Both the position numbers and the translations under genes were made by a program. Shown piece by piece: positions 8,049-16,199 of a DNA stretch of 64,000 nt; the stretch's first letter is position 1; every line of letters begins with the position of its first letter. The DNA comes from Christensenella intestinihominis (lineage in GTDB: Bacteria > Bacillota > Clostridia > Christensenellales > Christensenellaceae), in assembly GCF_001678845.1 (NCBI RefSeq), contig NZ_MAIQ01000008.1, positions 1 to 64,000 on the forward strand, in the 5' to 3' direction. The notes beneath the pieces are model-generated. The model was not told where the DNA came from. It saw only the letters and a list, made by a program, of their open reading frames with translations, and searched no databases.

Positions 8049-8780
8049 TTACTTTTTCCGCGCCGACACCAGCAGCATCATGGGCCGCCGCAGCTCGTCC
8101 TTCATGCCGGGAATGCCAAGCATTTCCCTGTCCGGCTCCGGTTCCACAAGGCCCGTAAGCAAAAAGCCCGTTTCAAGAAGCGTATTCACGTAAGTCGTAA
8201 GCGTCCTGTGGTATTTGAGGACCTGCTCGCCCAGGAAATTCGCGTCGCGTTTTCCCTCGGTGAAATAGCTGTCCACCGGCCAGTGCAGGATATTCCCATT
8301 TTCGTCGTAATACCAGTCCTCCGTTCCCTGCGCCGTAAATACGGGATGCTCCACCGAAAAAACGAACGCGCCGTGCGGCGCAAGCATCCGGTGGACCCTT
8401 GTGCATATGTCGCCGAAGGATTCCACATAGTGGAACGCAAGAGAGCTTAAAACCACGTCAAAGGAAGCAGGCGGGAACTCCGCGTCCTCGATGGGCATGC
8501 AAAGGTAGGTAATTTTCTCCGAAGCGTTTTCCCGGCGCGCCCGCGCCAGCATATTTTCGGAAATATCGATCCCCACAACGGCTGCCGCGCCGTGTCCGGC
8601 CGCGTATGCGCAGTGCCAGCCAAAGCCGCAGCCAAGGTCAAGCACCCGTTTTCCTTCAAAGGAAGGCAGCATTTTTTTAAGCGCGTGCCATTCCCCCGCG
8701 CCCGCAAGTCCCTTCACGGAACGGTCCATCTGGCTGTATTTATCAAAAAAGGTTTTGTCGTCGTATTTGTTTTCTTTCAT
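8049..8780 (-). CDS. Class I SAM-dependent methyltransferase
   Basis: The 243-residue protein carries motif I VLDLGCGFGWHCAYAA (about residues 46-61), the acidic end of beta2 in VVGIDISENML, and the post-motif FDVVLSSLAFHYVES, all typical of Methyltransf_11/25-type small-molecule methyltransferases. The C-terminal half, with FSVEHPVFT and LLETGFLLTGLVEPEP, resembles the widespread YcgJ/UbiE-like uncharacterised subgroup. The substrate is unknown. It is the last gene of a leftward series after the MFS and FUSC genes, with 63 bases between it and FUSC. Confidence 0.85.
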   Translation of the reverse strand: MKENKYDDKTFFDKYSQMDRSVKGLAGAGEWHALKKMLPSFEGKRVLDLGCGFGWHCAYAAGHGAAAVVGIDISENMLARARRENASEKITYLCMPIEDAEFPPASFDVVLSSLAFHYVESFGDICTRVHRMLAPHGAFVFSVEHPVFTAQGTEDWYYDENGNILHWPVDSYFTEGKRDANFLGEQVLKYHRTLTTYVNTLLETGFLLTGLVEPEPDREMLGIPGMKDELRRPMMLLVSARKK

Positions 8781-8843
8781 GCCTGCAATTCCTCCGGTTC
8801 TATGCCTGCTATTGTACCCGCAGCCGGGAAAGAAAACAATCCC

Positions 8844-9359
8844 TTATTTTTCGGGTGGGCAGGCGGTCTCTTTTTGTTTCGGGTTAAAAAAGAAGCGGTT
8901 CACCGGCAGCGCGATCAGCACGCCGATAATTGTCTCGAGCATACGCTCGAATACATAGGGCAGCGTGTCCAGCGTAGAGCCCGCGTGCAGGAATACGATC
9001 ACGGAAAAAATGACGCAGCTCGGTGCGACGGAATCCTTGATGCGCAGCACATTGCACACGAAGATCAGCGCCAGCATCAGCAGGGGAAAAATAATCACAA
9101 ACCAGAACTCGCGGTAATTGGGGATCACCTCGGCAAGCTCGAGCGCGATGAAGCTGAAAACAGAGCCCATGACCGTGCCGAGGATGCGGTGCAAGCCGAT
9201 CTGCTTGGATTTGTCATAGGTCGGCTGGATACACAAAACCGCCGCGATTACCGCATAAAGCGCGGTTGGCCGCTGTGTGACGAAGCCAAGCAGCAGGCAG
9301 AAAAAAACCGCAATCACGGTTTTGAGGGCGCGCTGCCCGGGACGGTAGGTTAAATCCAT
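8844..9359 (-). CDS. FUSC-family (aromatic acid exporter-like) membrane protein
   Basis: The 171-residue protein has four to five hydrophobic helices and the N-terminal half-domain pattern of the FUSC/ArAE superfamily: RPTALYAVIAAVLCIQPT near residue 29-46 and the RILGTVMGSVFSFIAL element near 58-73. Family members export aromatic carboxylates, but this short single-domain type is uncharacterised. I chose ATG at 9359 because GAGGTG lies nine bases upstream; a GTG at 9371 is the alternative. It follows the MFS gene by 62 bases and likely shares its transcript. Confidence 0.75.
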   Translation of the reverse strand: MDLTYRPGQRALKTVIAVFFCLLLGFVTQRPTALYAVIAAVLCIQPTYDKSKQIGLHRILGTVMGSVFSFIALELAEVIPNYREFWFVIIFPLLMLALIFVCNVLRIKDSVAPSCVIFSVIVFLHAGSTLDTLPYVFERMLETIIGVLIALPVNRFFFNPKQKETACPPEK

Positions 9360-9421
9360 TTTATCAATCACCTCGAATCACAGCCTTTCGCGGGCCTGTG
9401 CAATATTATTAAACAGGGGAT

Positions 9422-10669
9422 TCAACCGGTAATCAGCCCGCTTTTGAAATGCTTGTTGAAGAATATGGCCACGCCCACGATTGCCCCGCATATCCCGGTA
9501 ACCAGCATCAGGGTCTCGATACGCACCTGGTCTGCGAGCGGCCCGAAAAAGACCATGCCCAGAGGCATCATGGAGGTCATGATAATCTGCGTCAGGCTGA
9601 ATACGCGCCCCTGCATGTTGGTGTCCACCTGCTCCTGCAGCAGCACCATCGAAGGCGTGGTAAAAAGCGGAACCGTGCTCCCGGTAAGCACCATCAGCAC
9701 AAGGAATGTGATGAACCCGGGCAGGATGCCGACGAGCGCCGTCAGGATGCCGAAGAGAATGCAGCACAGCGCAATGGTGTACATGCGGTTCTTAAAACCG
9801 CCCCATGCGGAGATGACGATCCCGCCGATCACGCCGCCCACGGAAAAGGCGATCTCCGTGGCCGACAGCCGCCAGTATTCATCCCCGAAGGTGCGCGACA
9901 CCATCAGCGGCGTCAGCTGCGCCGCCGGGACGATCAGGAAGAAAAACAGCGCGTAAAAGAGGAAATACGAGCGGAAAAAGCCGCTTCCCCACACATATGT
10001 GAGCCCGGCCTTAAGGTCATCGAGGTATCCGCCCTTCTGTTTAAGCTTTGCCTTTTCATGGACCGGGACCTTTAAAAGGATCATAATCACAATGGCGACA
10101 GCCGCTGTGGAAACGTCCACAAAAAACGTGTATTCCAGCCGCGTGAAAGAAAGCATTGCGCCCGCCGCGGCGGGTGAGAGGATAAACATCACGGATTGCA
10201 GGCTCCCGAAGATGCCGCCCACCCGCGTCAGCCTGTCCGTAGGAACGATCTGCGGTAGCATCGCGTTCACCGCCGGGGTCTGGATGCCCGAGCCGAGCGA
10301 GCGGATGCCGGAGACGAGGAACACCATCCACAGGTCGTTGTGGCCGGAGAGGAAAAAGAGCGCCAGAATAAACGTCGCCGAAGCGACGAGCGCGTCCGCG
10401 CCGATAATGAGCAGCTTGCGGTTCACGCGGTCGGCCCATACGCCCGAAAACAGCGAAATCACCACCTGCGGCGCAAAGCCGCATACCGAGGCGATGGTCA
10501 TCATCCCGCCCGACTGTGTCGAAAGGGTAATGTACCAGATGATCGCAAACTGCACGAGCGAGGAGCCGAACAGCGATACCGTCTGCCCGGATAAGAACAG
10601 GACTGTTTTACGTTTCCAGTGACGGAAATCATCCGCAGGCAGTCCCTGCGCCATTTTTTGTTCGTCCAT
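9422..10669 (-). CDS. MFS transporter (drug-efflux-like)
   Basis: A 415-residue, 12-helix major facilitator protein. FLSGQTVSLFGSSLVQFAIIWYI is helix 1, and GVWADRVNRKLLIIGAD is the loop 2-3 signature, matching the MFS_3/macrolide-efflux-like group. VRIETLMLVTGICGAIVGVA forms a late helix. The start at 10669 follows GGAGGG; longer forms extend into the promoter. On the minus strand TTGACT and TATATT lie 19 bases apart, with a C/G palindrome between them, a spacing seen in MerR-type promoters; no MerR gene is nearby. Substrate unknown, probably a toxic small molecule. Confidence 0.85.
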   Translation of the reverse strand: MDEQKMAQGLPADDFRHWKRKTVLFLSGQTVSLFGSSLVQFAIIWYITLSTQSGGMMTIASVCGFAPQVVISLFSGVWADRVNRKLLIIGADALVASATFILALFFLSGHNDLWMVFLVSGIRSLGSGIQTPAVNAMLPQIVPTDRLTRVGGIFGSLQSVMFILSPAAAGAMLSFTRLEYTFFVDVSTAAVAIVIMILLKVPVHEKAKLKQKGGYLDDLKAGLTYVWGSGFFRSYFLFYALFFFLIVPAAQLTPLMVSRTFGDEYWRLSATEIAFSVGGVIGGIVISAWGGFKNRMYTIALCCILFGILTALVGILPGFITFLVLMVLTGSTVPLFTTPSMVLLQEQVDTNMQGRVFSLTQIIMTSMMPLGMVFFGPLADQVRIETLMLVTGICGAIVGVAIFFNKHFKSGLITG

Positions 10670-10769
10670 ACAACCCTCCCAATCCGTTGTTTTTTTGTAA
10701 GTCCTACCAATATACCACATTCCCCCGGGGGGAAGTCAAGGAAAAAGTATATCAGTTTTGAAATATACA

Positions 10770-10798
10770 TTGACAGACGAGGTATATGATAATATAAT
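10770..10798 (+). promoter_or_regulatory. Consensus promoter of padR operon
   Basis: TTGACA at 10770-10775, 17 bases, then TATAAT at 10793-10798: a perfect sigma-70/sigmaA promoter, 43 bases upstream of the padR ATG. Such a strong core fits repression by PadR. Confidence 0.85.
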
Positions 10799-10840
10799 GT
10801 AAATTGTTAAACGAGATAAATTGAAGAAGGGAGATATCTT

Positions 10841-11161
10841 ATGTCACTTACTTCCGACCTGATCCGCGGCCATACGGAAACGATTATCCTGGCGCAGCTT
10901 CTAAAAAAGGACAGCTATGGATATGAGATCAACAAGTCGATCCAGCAAACGACGCACGGCGAATACGAGCTCAAGGAGGCGACGCTCTATTCCGCCTTCC
11001 GCAGGCTGGAAAACGCGGAAATGATCGAATCCTACTGGGGCGACGAGACCACGGGCGCGCGCAGGCGCTATTACCGCATCACGCCGCTCGGGCGCGCGAT
11101 GTACGAAAAAAACAAGGAAGACTGGGAGCGCACCAAGAAGCTCATCGATCATTTGATATGA
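10841..11161 (+). CDS. PadR-family transcriptional regulator
   Basis: The 106-residue protein is a minimal PadR: winged helix in ETIILAQLLKKDSYGYEINKSIQ (residues 12-34), then LKEATLYSAFRRLENAEMIESYW and the RRYYRITPLGRAMYE motif before the short C-terminal dimerisation helix. PadR repressors usually autoregulate the operon that they head. It is followed by a HAAS-domain membrane protein, a small duplicated membrane protein and DUF4097, a layout known from envelope-stress or daptomycin-response systems in Firmicutes. GGGAGATATCTT precedes the ATG. Confidence 0.92.
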   Translation: MSLTSDLIRGHTETIILAQLLKKDSYGYEINKSIQQTTHGEYELKEATLYSAFRRLENAEMIESYWGDETTGARRRYYRITPLGRAMYEKNKEDWERTKKLIDHLI

Positions 11162-11183
11162 AATATATTTGGAGGGTATCATA

Positions 11184-11828
11184 ATGGAAGAAAGGTTACG
11201 GCAATACGTGGAACATCTTTTTGCGGACGCCCCAAAAACCAGGAAAATGCTGGAGCTGCGTGAAGAGATATTCATGAACTTGAAAGAAAAATATAACGAC
11301 CTCCTGGCAACGGGCGCGTCGGAGGAAGAGGCGTACGAGATCGTAAAAGGCAGCGTCGGCGACGTTGACGAGCTTATCAGCAGCGCGAACGATCCGTATA
11401 CGGTTCCCGGCCCGTCCGAAAAGGAACGGAAGCAGTATGCGCGCCTCACGGCGGTGGCGGTGATGCTGTATATCCTGTCCCCGGTGTTCATCATCGTGCT
11501 TGGCAGCATGAGGCAGGAAATCCTCGGCCTTACATTCATGTTCGTGCTGATCGCGATCGCGACGGGGCTGCTCGTTTACCGCAGCTCGCTTCGCCCGGGG
11601 TATCAATACGAAAAAGAGGACGATTCCATGGTGGAAGAGTTCAAACAATGGCATGTGGAAAATAAGCAGAAAAAGGAGAAACAGAACGCGTATGTCGGTG
11701 CAATCTGGCCGATCATCGTGGCGCTCTATTTCATCATCAGCTTCACAACGGGCGCTTGGGGCATCACATGGATCATCTTTATTATCGGCGCCGCGGTTCA
11801 CCAAATCATAAAGGCTGCTTTGAAATAG
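11184..11828 (+). CDS. HAAS/permease-prefix domain membrane protein
   Basis: The 214-residue protein starts with a helical HAAS (DUF1700-like) domain, about residues 1-75, recognisable by REEIFMNLKEKYNDLLATGAS and GSVGDVDELISSAND. Two helices follow near 88-130, then a charged linker around 140-170, and a final helix pair, IIVALYFIISFTTGAWGITW plus IIFIIGAAV. That final hairpin is repeated twice in the next gene. The HAAS domain is typically the partner of PadR regulators. The start at 11184 has TTTGGAGGG eight bases upstream; an in-frame start at 11169 is less likely. Confidence 0.82.
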   Translation: MEERLRQYVEHLFADAPKTRKMLELREEIFMNLKEKYNDLLATGASEEEAYEIVKGSVGDVDELISSANDPYTVPGPSEKERKQYARLTAVAVMLYILSPVFIIVLGSMRQEILGLTFMFVLIAIATGLLVYRSSLRPGYQYEKEDDSMVEEFKQWHVENKQKKEKQNAYVGAIWPIIVALYFIISFTTGAWGITWIIFIIGAAVHQIIKAALK

Positions 11829-11837
11829 GAGGACGGT

Positions 11838-12191
11838 ATGGAACAGTACGAGAAATACAGGGAATATAAAAAGGCGATGTGGCTGATCGTGGTGGCGCTG
11901 TTTTTCCTCATCAGCTTCACAACGGGCGCATGGAGGTTTTCCTGGCTGATTTTCCTTGTCGGCGCGGCGGTCGGACAGCTTTTGAAGGCGGTCCTGTTGC
12001 AGGATGACGATTATGCGCAGCCGGAAATGCGCCTGGAAGAGCGCCGCAGGGCATGGACCTCCGCGCTTTGGCTTACGGTTGTGATACTCTATTTTGTCAT
12101 CAGCTTCGCGACGGGCGCCTGGTATGTCACATGGGTCATTTTCCTCATTGGCGCGGCAGTAAATCCAATCGTAAGGGTCAATATTAAGTAA
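11838..12191 (+). CDS. Duplicated two-helix membrane protein
   Basis: The 117-residue product is a tandem of two about-40-residue helical hairpins. First: MWLIVVALFFLISFTTGAW then SWLIFLVGAAVGQ (about residues 14-46). Second: LWLTVVILYFVISFATGAW then TWVIFLIGAAVNP (about 73-105). Both match the C-terminal hairpin of the preceding gene, so three copies of one module lie in two adjacent genes. GGAGGACGGT precedes its ATG. I know no function; the invariant ISF(T/A)TGAW suggests a structural or signal-sensing role with the HAAS protein. Confidence 0.75.
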   Translation: MEQYEKYREYKKAMWLIVVALFFLISFTTGAWRFSWLIFLVGAAVGQLLKAVLLQDDDYAQPEMRLEERRRAWTSALWLTVVILYFVISFATGAWYVTWVIFLIGAAVNPIVRVNIK

Positions 12192-12223
12192 ACGCTAACG
12201 GAATTTCCGGCAGAGGTGAAATT

Positions 12224-13204
12224 ATGAATAAAACAGGTAAGATTATTTTATGGTCCGTGATCGCGGCAGTGCTCGTGGGCGTTCTTGTATGGGGCATTGC
12301 GGGCGGTTCGTCCTTTGGAAACACATGGGGCAATTTTATCAAAAATATCCGCGTGGACGATTTTGTGGATAAGCTGCCCGACGACGCGGAGGTAAGCGAG
12401 CAGTTCGAGAAGGACGCCGGTGAAATCCGGGAGCTTTCCATGCGCTTTGTCGATGAGAATATCACCGTCGTCCCGACGGATGAAACCGTAATCCGGGTCG
12501 AGGAAAGCAGCAGCCGTGCAATCAAGAGCGAAGACGTCATGCATTACGGCATAAAAAATGGGGAATTGGTGGTGCAGAGCGGTAAGGCCGGGCGTGTGTT
12601 CGGCTGGACGAGCAACTACCAGATTGATGTGAAGGTCATGATTCCGCGTTCGTTTACCGGGACCATTGACATCGAGACGGTTTCCGGCGTGCTCAGCGCG
12701 GGGGAAACAAATGCGGCGTCCGCGCTGTACGGGACGACCTCCGGCGATATTTCGGTGGACGGCGGTACGCATAAAGAACTGCGTACAGACAGCGTCTCCG
12801 GGAAAATTGTCATTGAAAATGTGCAGGCGTCCAAACTGCGTGCGGATACGATGTCCGGAAATATTGAAGTGGAAGGAACGTTCAGCGAGCTGAATGTGGA
12901 CACCACCTCGGGAAATATGCGGATCGATGCGGCAGGCGCGCGCGATATTGATATGGATACCACCAGCGGGGAGATCGACGTGAAATGCGGGGATGTCAAA
13001 AATCTTGAAAAAATATCGGCGGATTCCGTTTCGGGCAATGTCGGAATCGAATTGCCGGAGGAAAGCGGCTTTACGCTCAGCTTTGATACGGTTTCCGGCT
13101 CACAGGATAACGACTTCGCAATGCGCAACAATGTTTGCGGGGACGGAAAAATTGAGATCAAGGTAGATACGGTTTCCGGCGGCCTGCGTCTTGCGCAGAA
13201 GTAA
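12224..13204 (+). CDS. DUF4097-family beta-strand repeat protein, membrane-anchored
   Basis: The 326-residue product has an N-terminal signal anchor (IILWSVIAAVLVGVLVWGIAG, about residues 6-26), a charged linker, and from about residue 100 a right-handed beta-roll of DUF4097 repeats such as TVSGVLSAGET, TTSGDISVDGG, DTMSGNIEVEG and DTTSGEIDVKCG. The repeats lie outside the cell or at the membrane face. In Enterococcus, LiaX-type proteins of this family sense envelope stress, so a similar role is plausible. It ends the padR operon; a terminator follows at 13251-13278. Confidence 0.87.
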   Translation: MNKTGKIILWSVIAAVLVGVLVWGIAGGSSFGNTWGNFIKNIRVDDFVDKLPDDAEVSEQFEKDAGEIRELSMRFVDENITVVPTDETVIRVEESSSRAIKSEDVMHYGIKNGELVVQSGKAGRVFGWTSNYQIDVKVMIPRSFTGTIDIETVSGVLSAGETNAASALYGTTSGDISVDGGTHKELRTDSVSGKIVIENVQASKLRADTMSGNIEVEGTFSELNVDTTSGNMRIDAAGARDIDMDTTSGEIDVKCGDVKNLEKISADSVSGNVGIELPEESGFTLSFDTVSGSQDNDFAMRNNVCGDGKIEIKVDTVSGGLRLAQK

Positions 13205-13250
13205 GATTCATAATTAATTAAGAAACAGGCGGCCTGATCTTTGGTATAAT

Positions 13251-13278
13251 AAAGGCGGGGAAATTTCCCCGCCTTTGT
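13251..13278 (+). terminator. Terminator after DUF4097 gene
   Basis: A 26-base perfect palindrome built on AAAGGCGGGGAAA and its complement, followed by GTTG; the T-tract lies within the 3' arm. It ends close to the start of the next gene. Confidence 0.65.
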
Positions 13279-13304
13279 TGCGGGGCGGTCTATTTGGGAG
13301 GTCT

Positions 13305-14579
13305 ATGCAAAAGATACGCGAAACATATCCGGTCGATACCGCGGCAAAGCTGTTTCCGCCAACCGCGCGGCCGACGAACACCTCGGTGTTCCGCCTGTCG
13401 GTGCTCCTCAAAGAGGCGGTAAACCAGGAAGCGCTGCAGAAGGCGGCGGAAAAGACCTTGGAACGTTATCCCTATATGGCGGTAACGCTCGGGAAGGACG
13501 GCTTTGAAACGGCGCGCACTCCCTTCTTGGTCAGGGAAGAAAAGGGAACGCCGTGCGCTCCGCTTGATCTTAAGAAAGGCGGTTTTTTGCTTCGGATTCT
13601 GTGGTACGGAAAACGCATTTCGGTTGAAATGTTCCATGCCCTTGCCGACGGCGCGGGCGGCCTTGCGTTTTTGAAAACGCTGCTTTACTGCTATCTTACG
13701 GCTTTGGGCGCGGAAATCAATCCCGAAGGCAAGCTGCTGCTTCCTGGGGAAACGCCGCAAAGCGGGGAATACGAAGACAGCTTCCTGAAATATTATGACG
13801 GCAGGAAGGCGCCGGTGCAAAAAATGCCTCCTGCCTTTAAAATCAAGGGCGAGCCCCTCCCGGAGGGCGGACGGAATGTGCTGCACGGCGTCATTGGCGT
13901 GGAAGGGCTGAAAAAAGCGGCCCGGCGGCAGGAAGCGACGATAACGGAATACCTGTGCGCGCTGATGGTGTATTCGATCTACCGGGAATGCGTCGATGAA
14001 AACGTGGACGACGAACCGATCGTACTGTCGGTGCCCGTCAACCTGCGGGGGACGCTTCCCTCGCAGACGGTACGGAATTTTTTCAGCATTATCAACGTGT
14101 CCGTGCCGCCTGAATACGCGAAGACCTTTGGCGGGGCGCTTCAGGCCATAAAAACGGAGCTGCGGGAAAAGACGCGGGCGGAAAGCCTGATGGATGCGCT
14201 GGCGCAAAGCTGCGGGGTCATGGAACATCCGGTGGTAAAGGCGGTTCCGCAGTTCATGCGGGACGCGGGGATGCGGTTCGTATTTGCGTTTTTCAGTGAA
14301 GACGTAAAAACGATGACCGTATCAAATGTGGGCATGATCGACCTCCCGGCCGATATGCAGCCGTATGTAGAGCATGCGGAATCGGTTATTTACCCGACGG
14401 AGCGCAGCCCCATTAACTGCTGTTTGTGCTCTGTGAACGGAAAATTAACGGTTTCCTTTATCCGGACGATAAAGGAAACGGGACTTATGCGTTTCTTCTT
14501 CGGTTTCCTCACGCGGGAAACGGGCGAAGAAGTGACGGTGTACGCGAACGAATGGGGGACTTCGGATGGGCAAGTGTGA
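13305..14579 (+). CDS. Condensation-fold (CoA-dependent) acyltransferase-like protein, copy 2
   Basis: A 424-residue paralog of the protein at 1612-2895. It keeps the start YPVDTAAKLFPP, the catalytic MFHALADGAGGLAFLKTL near residue 110, and the SVPVNLRGTLPSQTVRNFF block near 243. The ending SFIRTIKETGLMRFFFGFL matches TLARGIKETGIVRYFFEHF of copy 1. Acyl donor and acceptor are unknown. The start at 13305 follows GGGAGG. It overlaps the next gene by 14 bases, again a zinc-ribbon membrane protein, so the cassette is duplicated with the same coupling. Confidence 0.8.
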   Translation: MQKIRETYPVDTAAKLFPPTARPTNTSVFRLSVLLKEAVNQEALQKAAEKTLERYPYMAVTLGKDGFETARTPFLVREEKGTPCAPLDLKKGGFLLRILWYGKRISVEMFHALADGAGGLAFLKTLLYCYLTALGAEINPEGKLLLPGETPQSGEYEDSFLKYYDGRKAPVQKMPPAFKIKGEPLPEGGRNVLHGVIGVEGLKKAARRQEATITEYLCALMVYSIYRECVDENVDDEPIVLSVPVNLRGTLPSQTVRNFFSIINVSVPPEYAKTFGGALQAIKTELREKTRAESLMDALAQSCGVMEHPVVKAVPQFMRDAGMRFVFAFFSEDVKTMTVSNVGMIDLPADMQPYVEHAESVIYPTERSPINCCLCSVNGKLTVSFIRTIKETGLMRFFFGFLTRETGEEVTVYANEWGTSDGQV

Positions 14580-15231
14580 ATATTGCGGCGTAACGGTGAA
14601 AGGCAGCGAAAGCTGTCCGCTGTGCGGCCGTCCTGTGCAGGGCAAAACGGAAAAAATGTATCCGGCCTGCCCGGCGGATCAAAACGAAATACCGGAAAAA
14701 CGGACGCCGTACTGGCCGGCCGTCGTAACGGCGGGCGTGGTAGGAATCTGCGCGCTGGTTAATCTGGTAACCCGGGGAAGCTCGGGCGGCTATTGGTGCC
14801 TCGATATCGCGGTTATCTTTGCTTACCTGTGGGTGCTTGTGCTCCATACGGTGAAATCCAAAACGCGGGGCAGCTTTAAGCTTATGCTGCAGGCGTGCCT
14901 GATCGTCGCGATGCTGTGCGTGTTCGACTGGAATGCGGGCCGGGGCCTGTGGTCGGTGAACTTTGCGATACCGTTCGCGTGTATCGGGATGATTTTCCTG
15001 GCCACCTACATTGTAATGACCAGGAAAATAAACTGGAGCGGGTACATCGGGTATATGGTGGCGGTGGCGCTTTTCGGGCAGATACCAATCATGGGAATCC
15101 TGCTTGGCCTCACGCATTTTGTCTGGCCGAGCTTTGCGGCGGCTGGCTATGCGGTGTTCACCTTCCTGATGATGCTGATGTTCGCCAACGGCAGGTATAA
15201 GGACGCGCAAACGCGCAGGTTCCGTTTCTAG
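14566..15231 (+). CDS. DUF6320-like zinc-ribbon polytopic membrane protein, copy 2
   Basis: The 221-residue protein begins with the zinc ribbon CEYCGVTVKGSESCPLCGRPV (two CxxC pairs, residues 4-24), then a charged linker and about six hydrophobic helices (from about 46 to 210), ending in a basic tail RFRF much like the RRFHM tail of copy 1. It is a paralog of 2892-3563. The role is unknown; the fixed pairing with the acyltransferase argues for a joint membrane process. The start overlaps the preceding gene. Confidence 0.75.
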   Translation: MGKCEYCGVTVKGSESCPLCGRPVQGKTEKMYPACPADQNEIPEKRTPYWPAVVTAGVVGICALVNLVTRGSSGGYWCLDIAVIFAYLWVLVLHTVKSKTRGSFKLMLQACLIVAMLCVFDWNAGRGLWSVNFAIPFACIGMIFLATYIVMTRKINWSGYIGYMVAVALFGQIPIMGILLGLTHFVWPSFAAAGYAVFTFLMMLMFANGRYKDAQTRRFRF

Positions 15232-15241
15232 CGGGGTGTGT

Positions 15242-15742
15242 ATGGAGTTTCGGATGGGGCCGCTGGTGGCGGCGATGATGGAATATGAACGGGGCGTCCC
15301 GCAGCGGATTAACCATTTTTTAAAGGTCTATTCCTTTGCCAAGCTGATTGGAGAGCAGGAGAACCTTCCGGCCGCCGTGCAGGAAACCCTTGAAGCGGCG
15401 GCGGTTGTGCATGATATCGGCATTCGTCCCAGCCTTGTGAAATACCAGTCCTCCGGCGGGAATTTCCAGGAAATCGAAGGGCCGCCCATCGCGCGGGAGC
15501 TTCTTGCCCGGCTGGCGTTCCCGGAAGACAGGATAGAGCGTATCTGCTTCCTGGTGGGGCATCACCATACCTACCAGGATATCGACGGGGACGATTACCG
15601 GATTTTGGTGGAGGCCGATTTCCTCGTGAACCTGTATGAGGAAAAGACGGACAAGCAGTCGGTCTTAAAGGTCAGGAAAAATATTTTCCGCACAAAAGCG
15701 GGAACAAAGGCGCTGAACGATTTGTTTGCCCTGCCTGAATGA
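15242..15742 (+). CDS. HD-domain metal-dependent phosphohydrolase-like protein
   Basis: A 166-residue protein with HD-superfamily ligands: a first His in QRINHFLKVYSFAK (about 26), the AAAVVHDIGIRPS His-Asp near residue 59-60, a GHHHTYQDIDG His pair near 108-110, and a final Asp in LVEADFLVNLYEE near 128. Members hydrolyse phosphate esters or nucleotides; this short type is common after housekeeping operons in Clostridia but uncharacterised. I use ATG 15242; an upstream GTG at 15236 is possible. It is four bases or so after copy 2 of the zinc-ribbon gene and abuts GNAT. Confidence 0.8.
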   Translation: MEFRMGPLVAAMMEYERGVPQRINHFLKVYSFAKLIGEQENLPAAVQETLEAAAVVHDIGIRPSLVKYQSSGGNFQEIEGPPIARELLARLAFPEDRIERICFLVGHHHTYQDIDGDDYRILVEADFLVNLYEEKTDKQSVLKVRKNIFRTKAGTKALNDLFALPE

Positions 15743-15743
15743 T

Positions 15744-16199
15744 ATGAAGATAATAAAGCGGGCGGAGCCCGGAAAAAAAGAATATCTGGAACTGCTGCTC
15801 GAAGCGGACCCCTCGGAAAAGATGCTTGACCGGTATCTTGAAGACGGGACGCTTTTTGTATGGGAAGAAAAAGGAACGCCTGTGGCGGTTGCCGTAGTCG
15901 TCCCGGTTCCGGGAGGCGCGTGCGAGCTCAAAAACCTTGCCGTCGCGGAAGCGGCGCGGGGCAGGGGTTATGGAAAAAGAATGGTGGAATACCTGTTTAG
16001 GTTCTACCACGGAAAATATCCCGAAATGTATGTGGGAACGGCGGATATTTCCTGCGGCTGCAAAGGATTTTACCAAAAGCTCGGGTTCCGGTATACGCAT
16101 ACGGTATCCGGCTTTTTTACGGAAAATTACCCGGAGCCAATCTATGAAAACGGCGCCTTAATTGAAGACATGGCATATTTTGTGAAGGAGCTTAAGTAA
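15744..16199 (+). CDS. GNAT-family N-acetyltransferase
   Basis: A 151-residue GNAT protein. Motif A, the acetyl-CoA pyrophosphate loop, is LKNLAVAEAARGRGYGKRMVEYLF near residues 63-86, and the late FYQKLGFRYTHTVSGFF near 110-126 is motif B. Family proteins transfer acetyl groups to amines of proteins or small molecules; no specific substrate is visible. The ATG is one base after the HD gene stop, and the stop overlaps the next gene by one base, so this is a tightly packed operon (13305 to 16924). Confidence 0.87.
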   Translation: MKIIKRAEPGKKEYLELLLEADPSEKMLDRYLEDGTLFVWEEKGTPVAVAVVVPVPGGACELKNLAVAEAARGRGYGKRMVEYLFRFYHGKYPEMYVGTADISCGCKGFYQKLGFRYTHTVSGFFTENYPEPIYENGALIEDMAYFVKELK

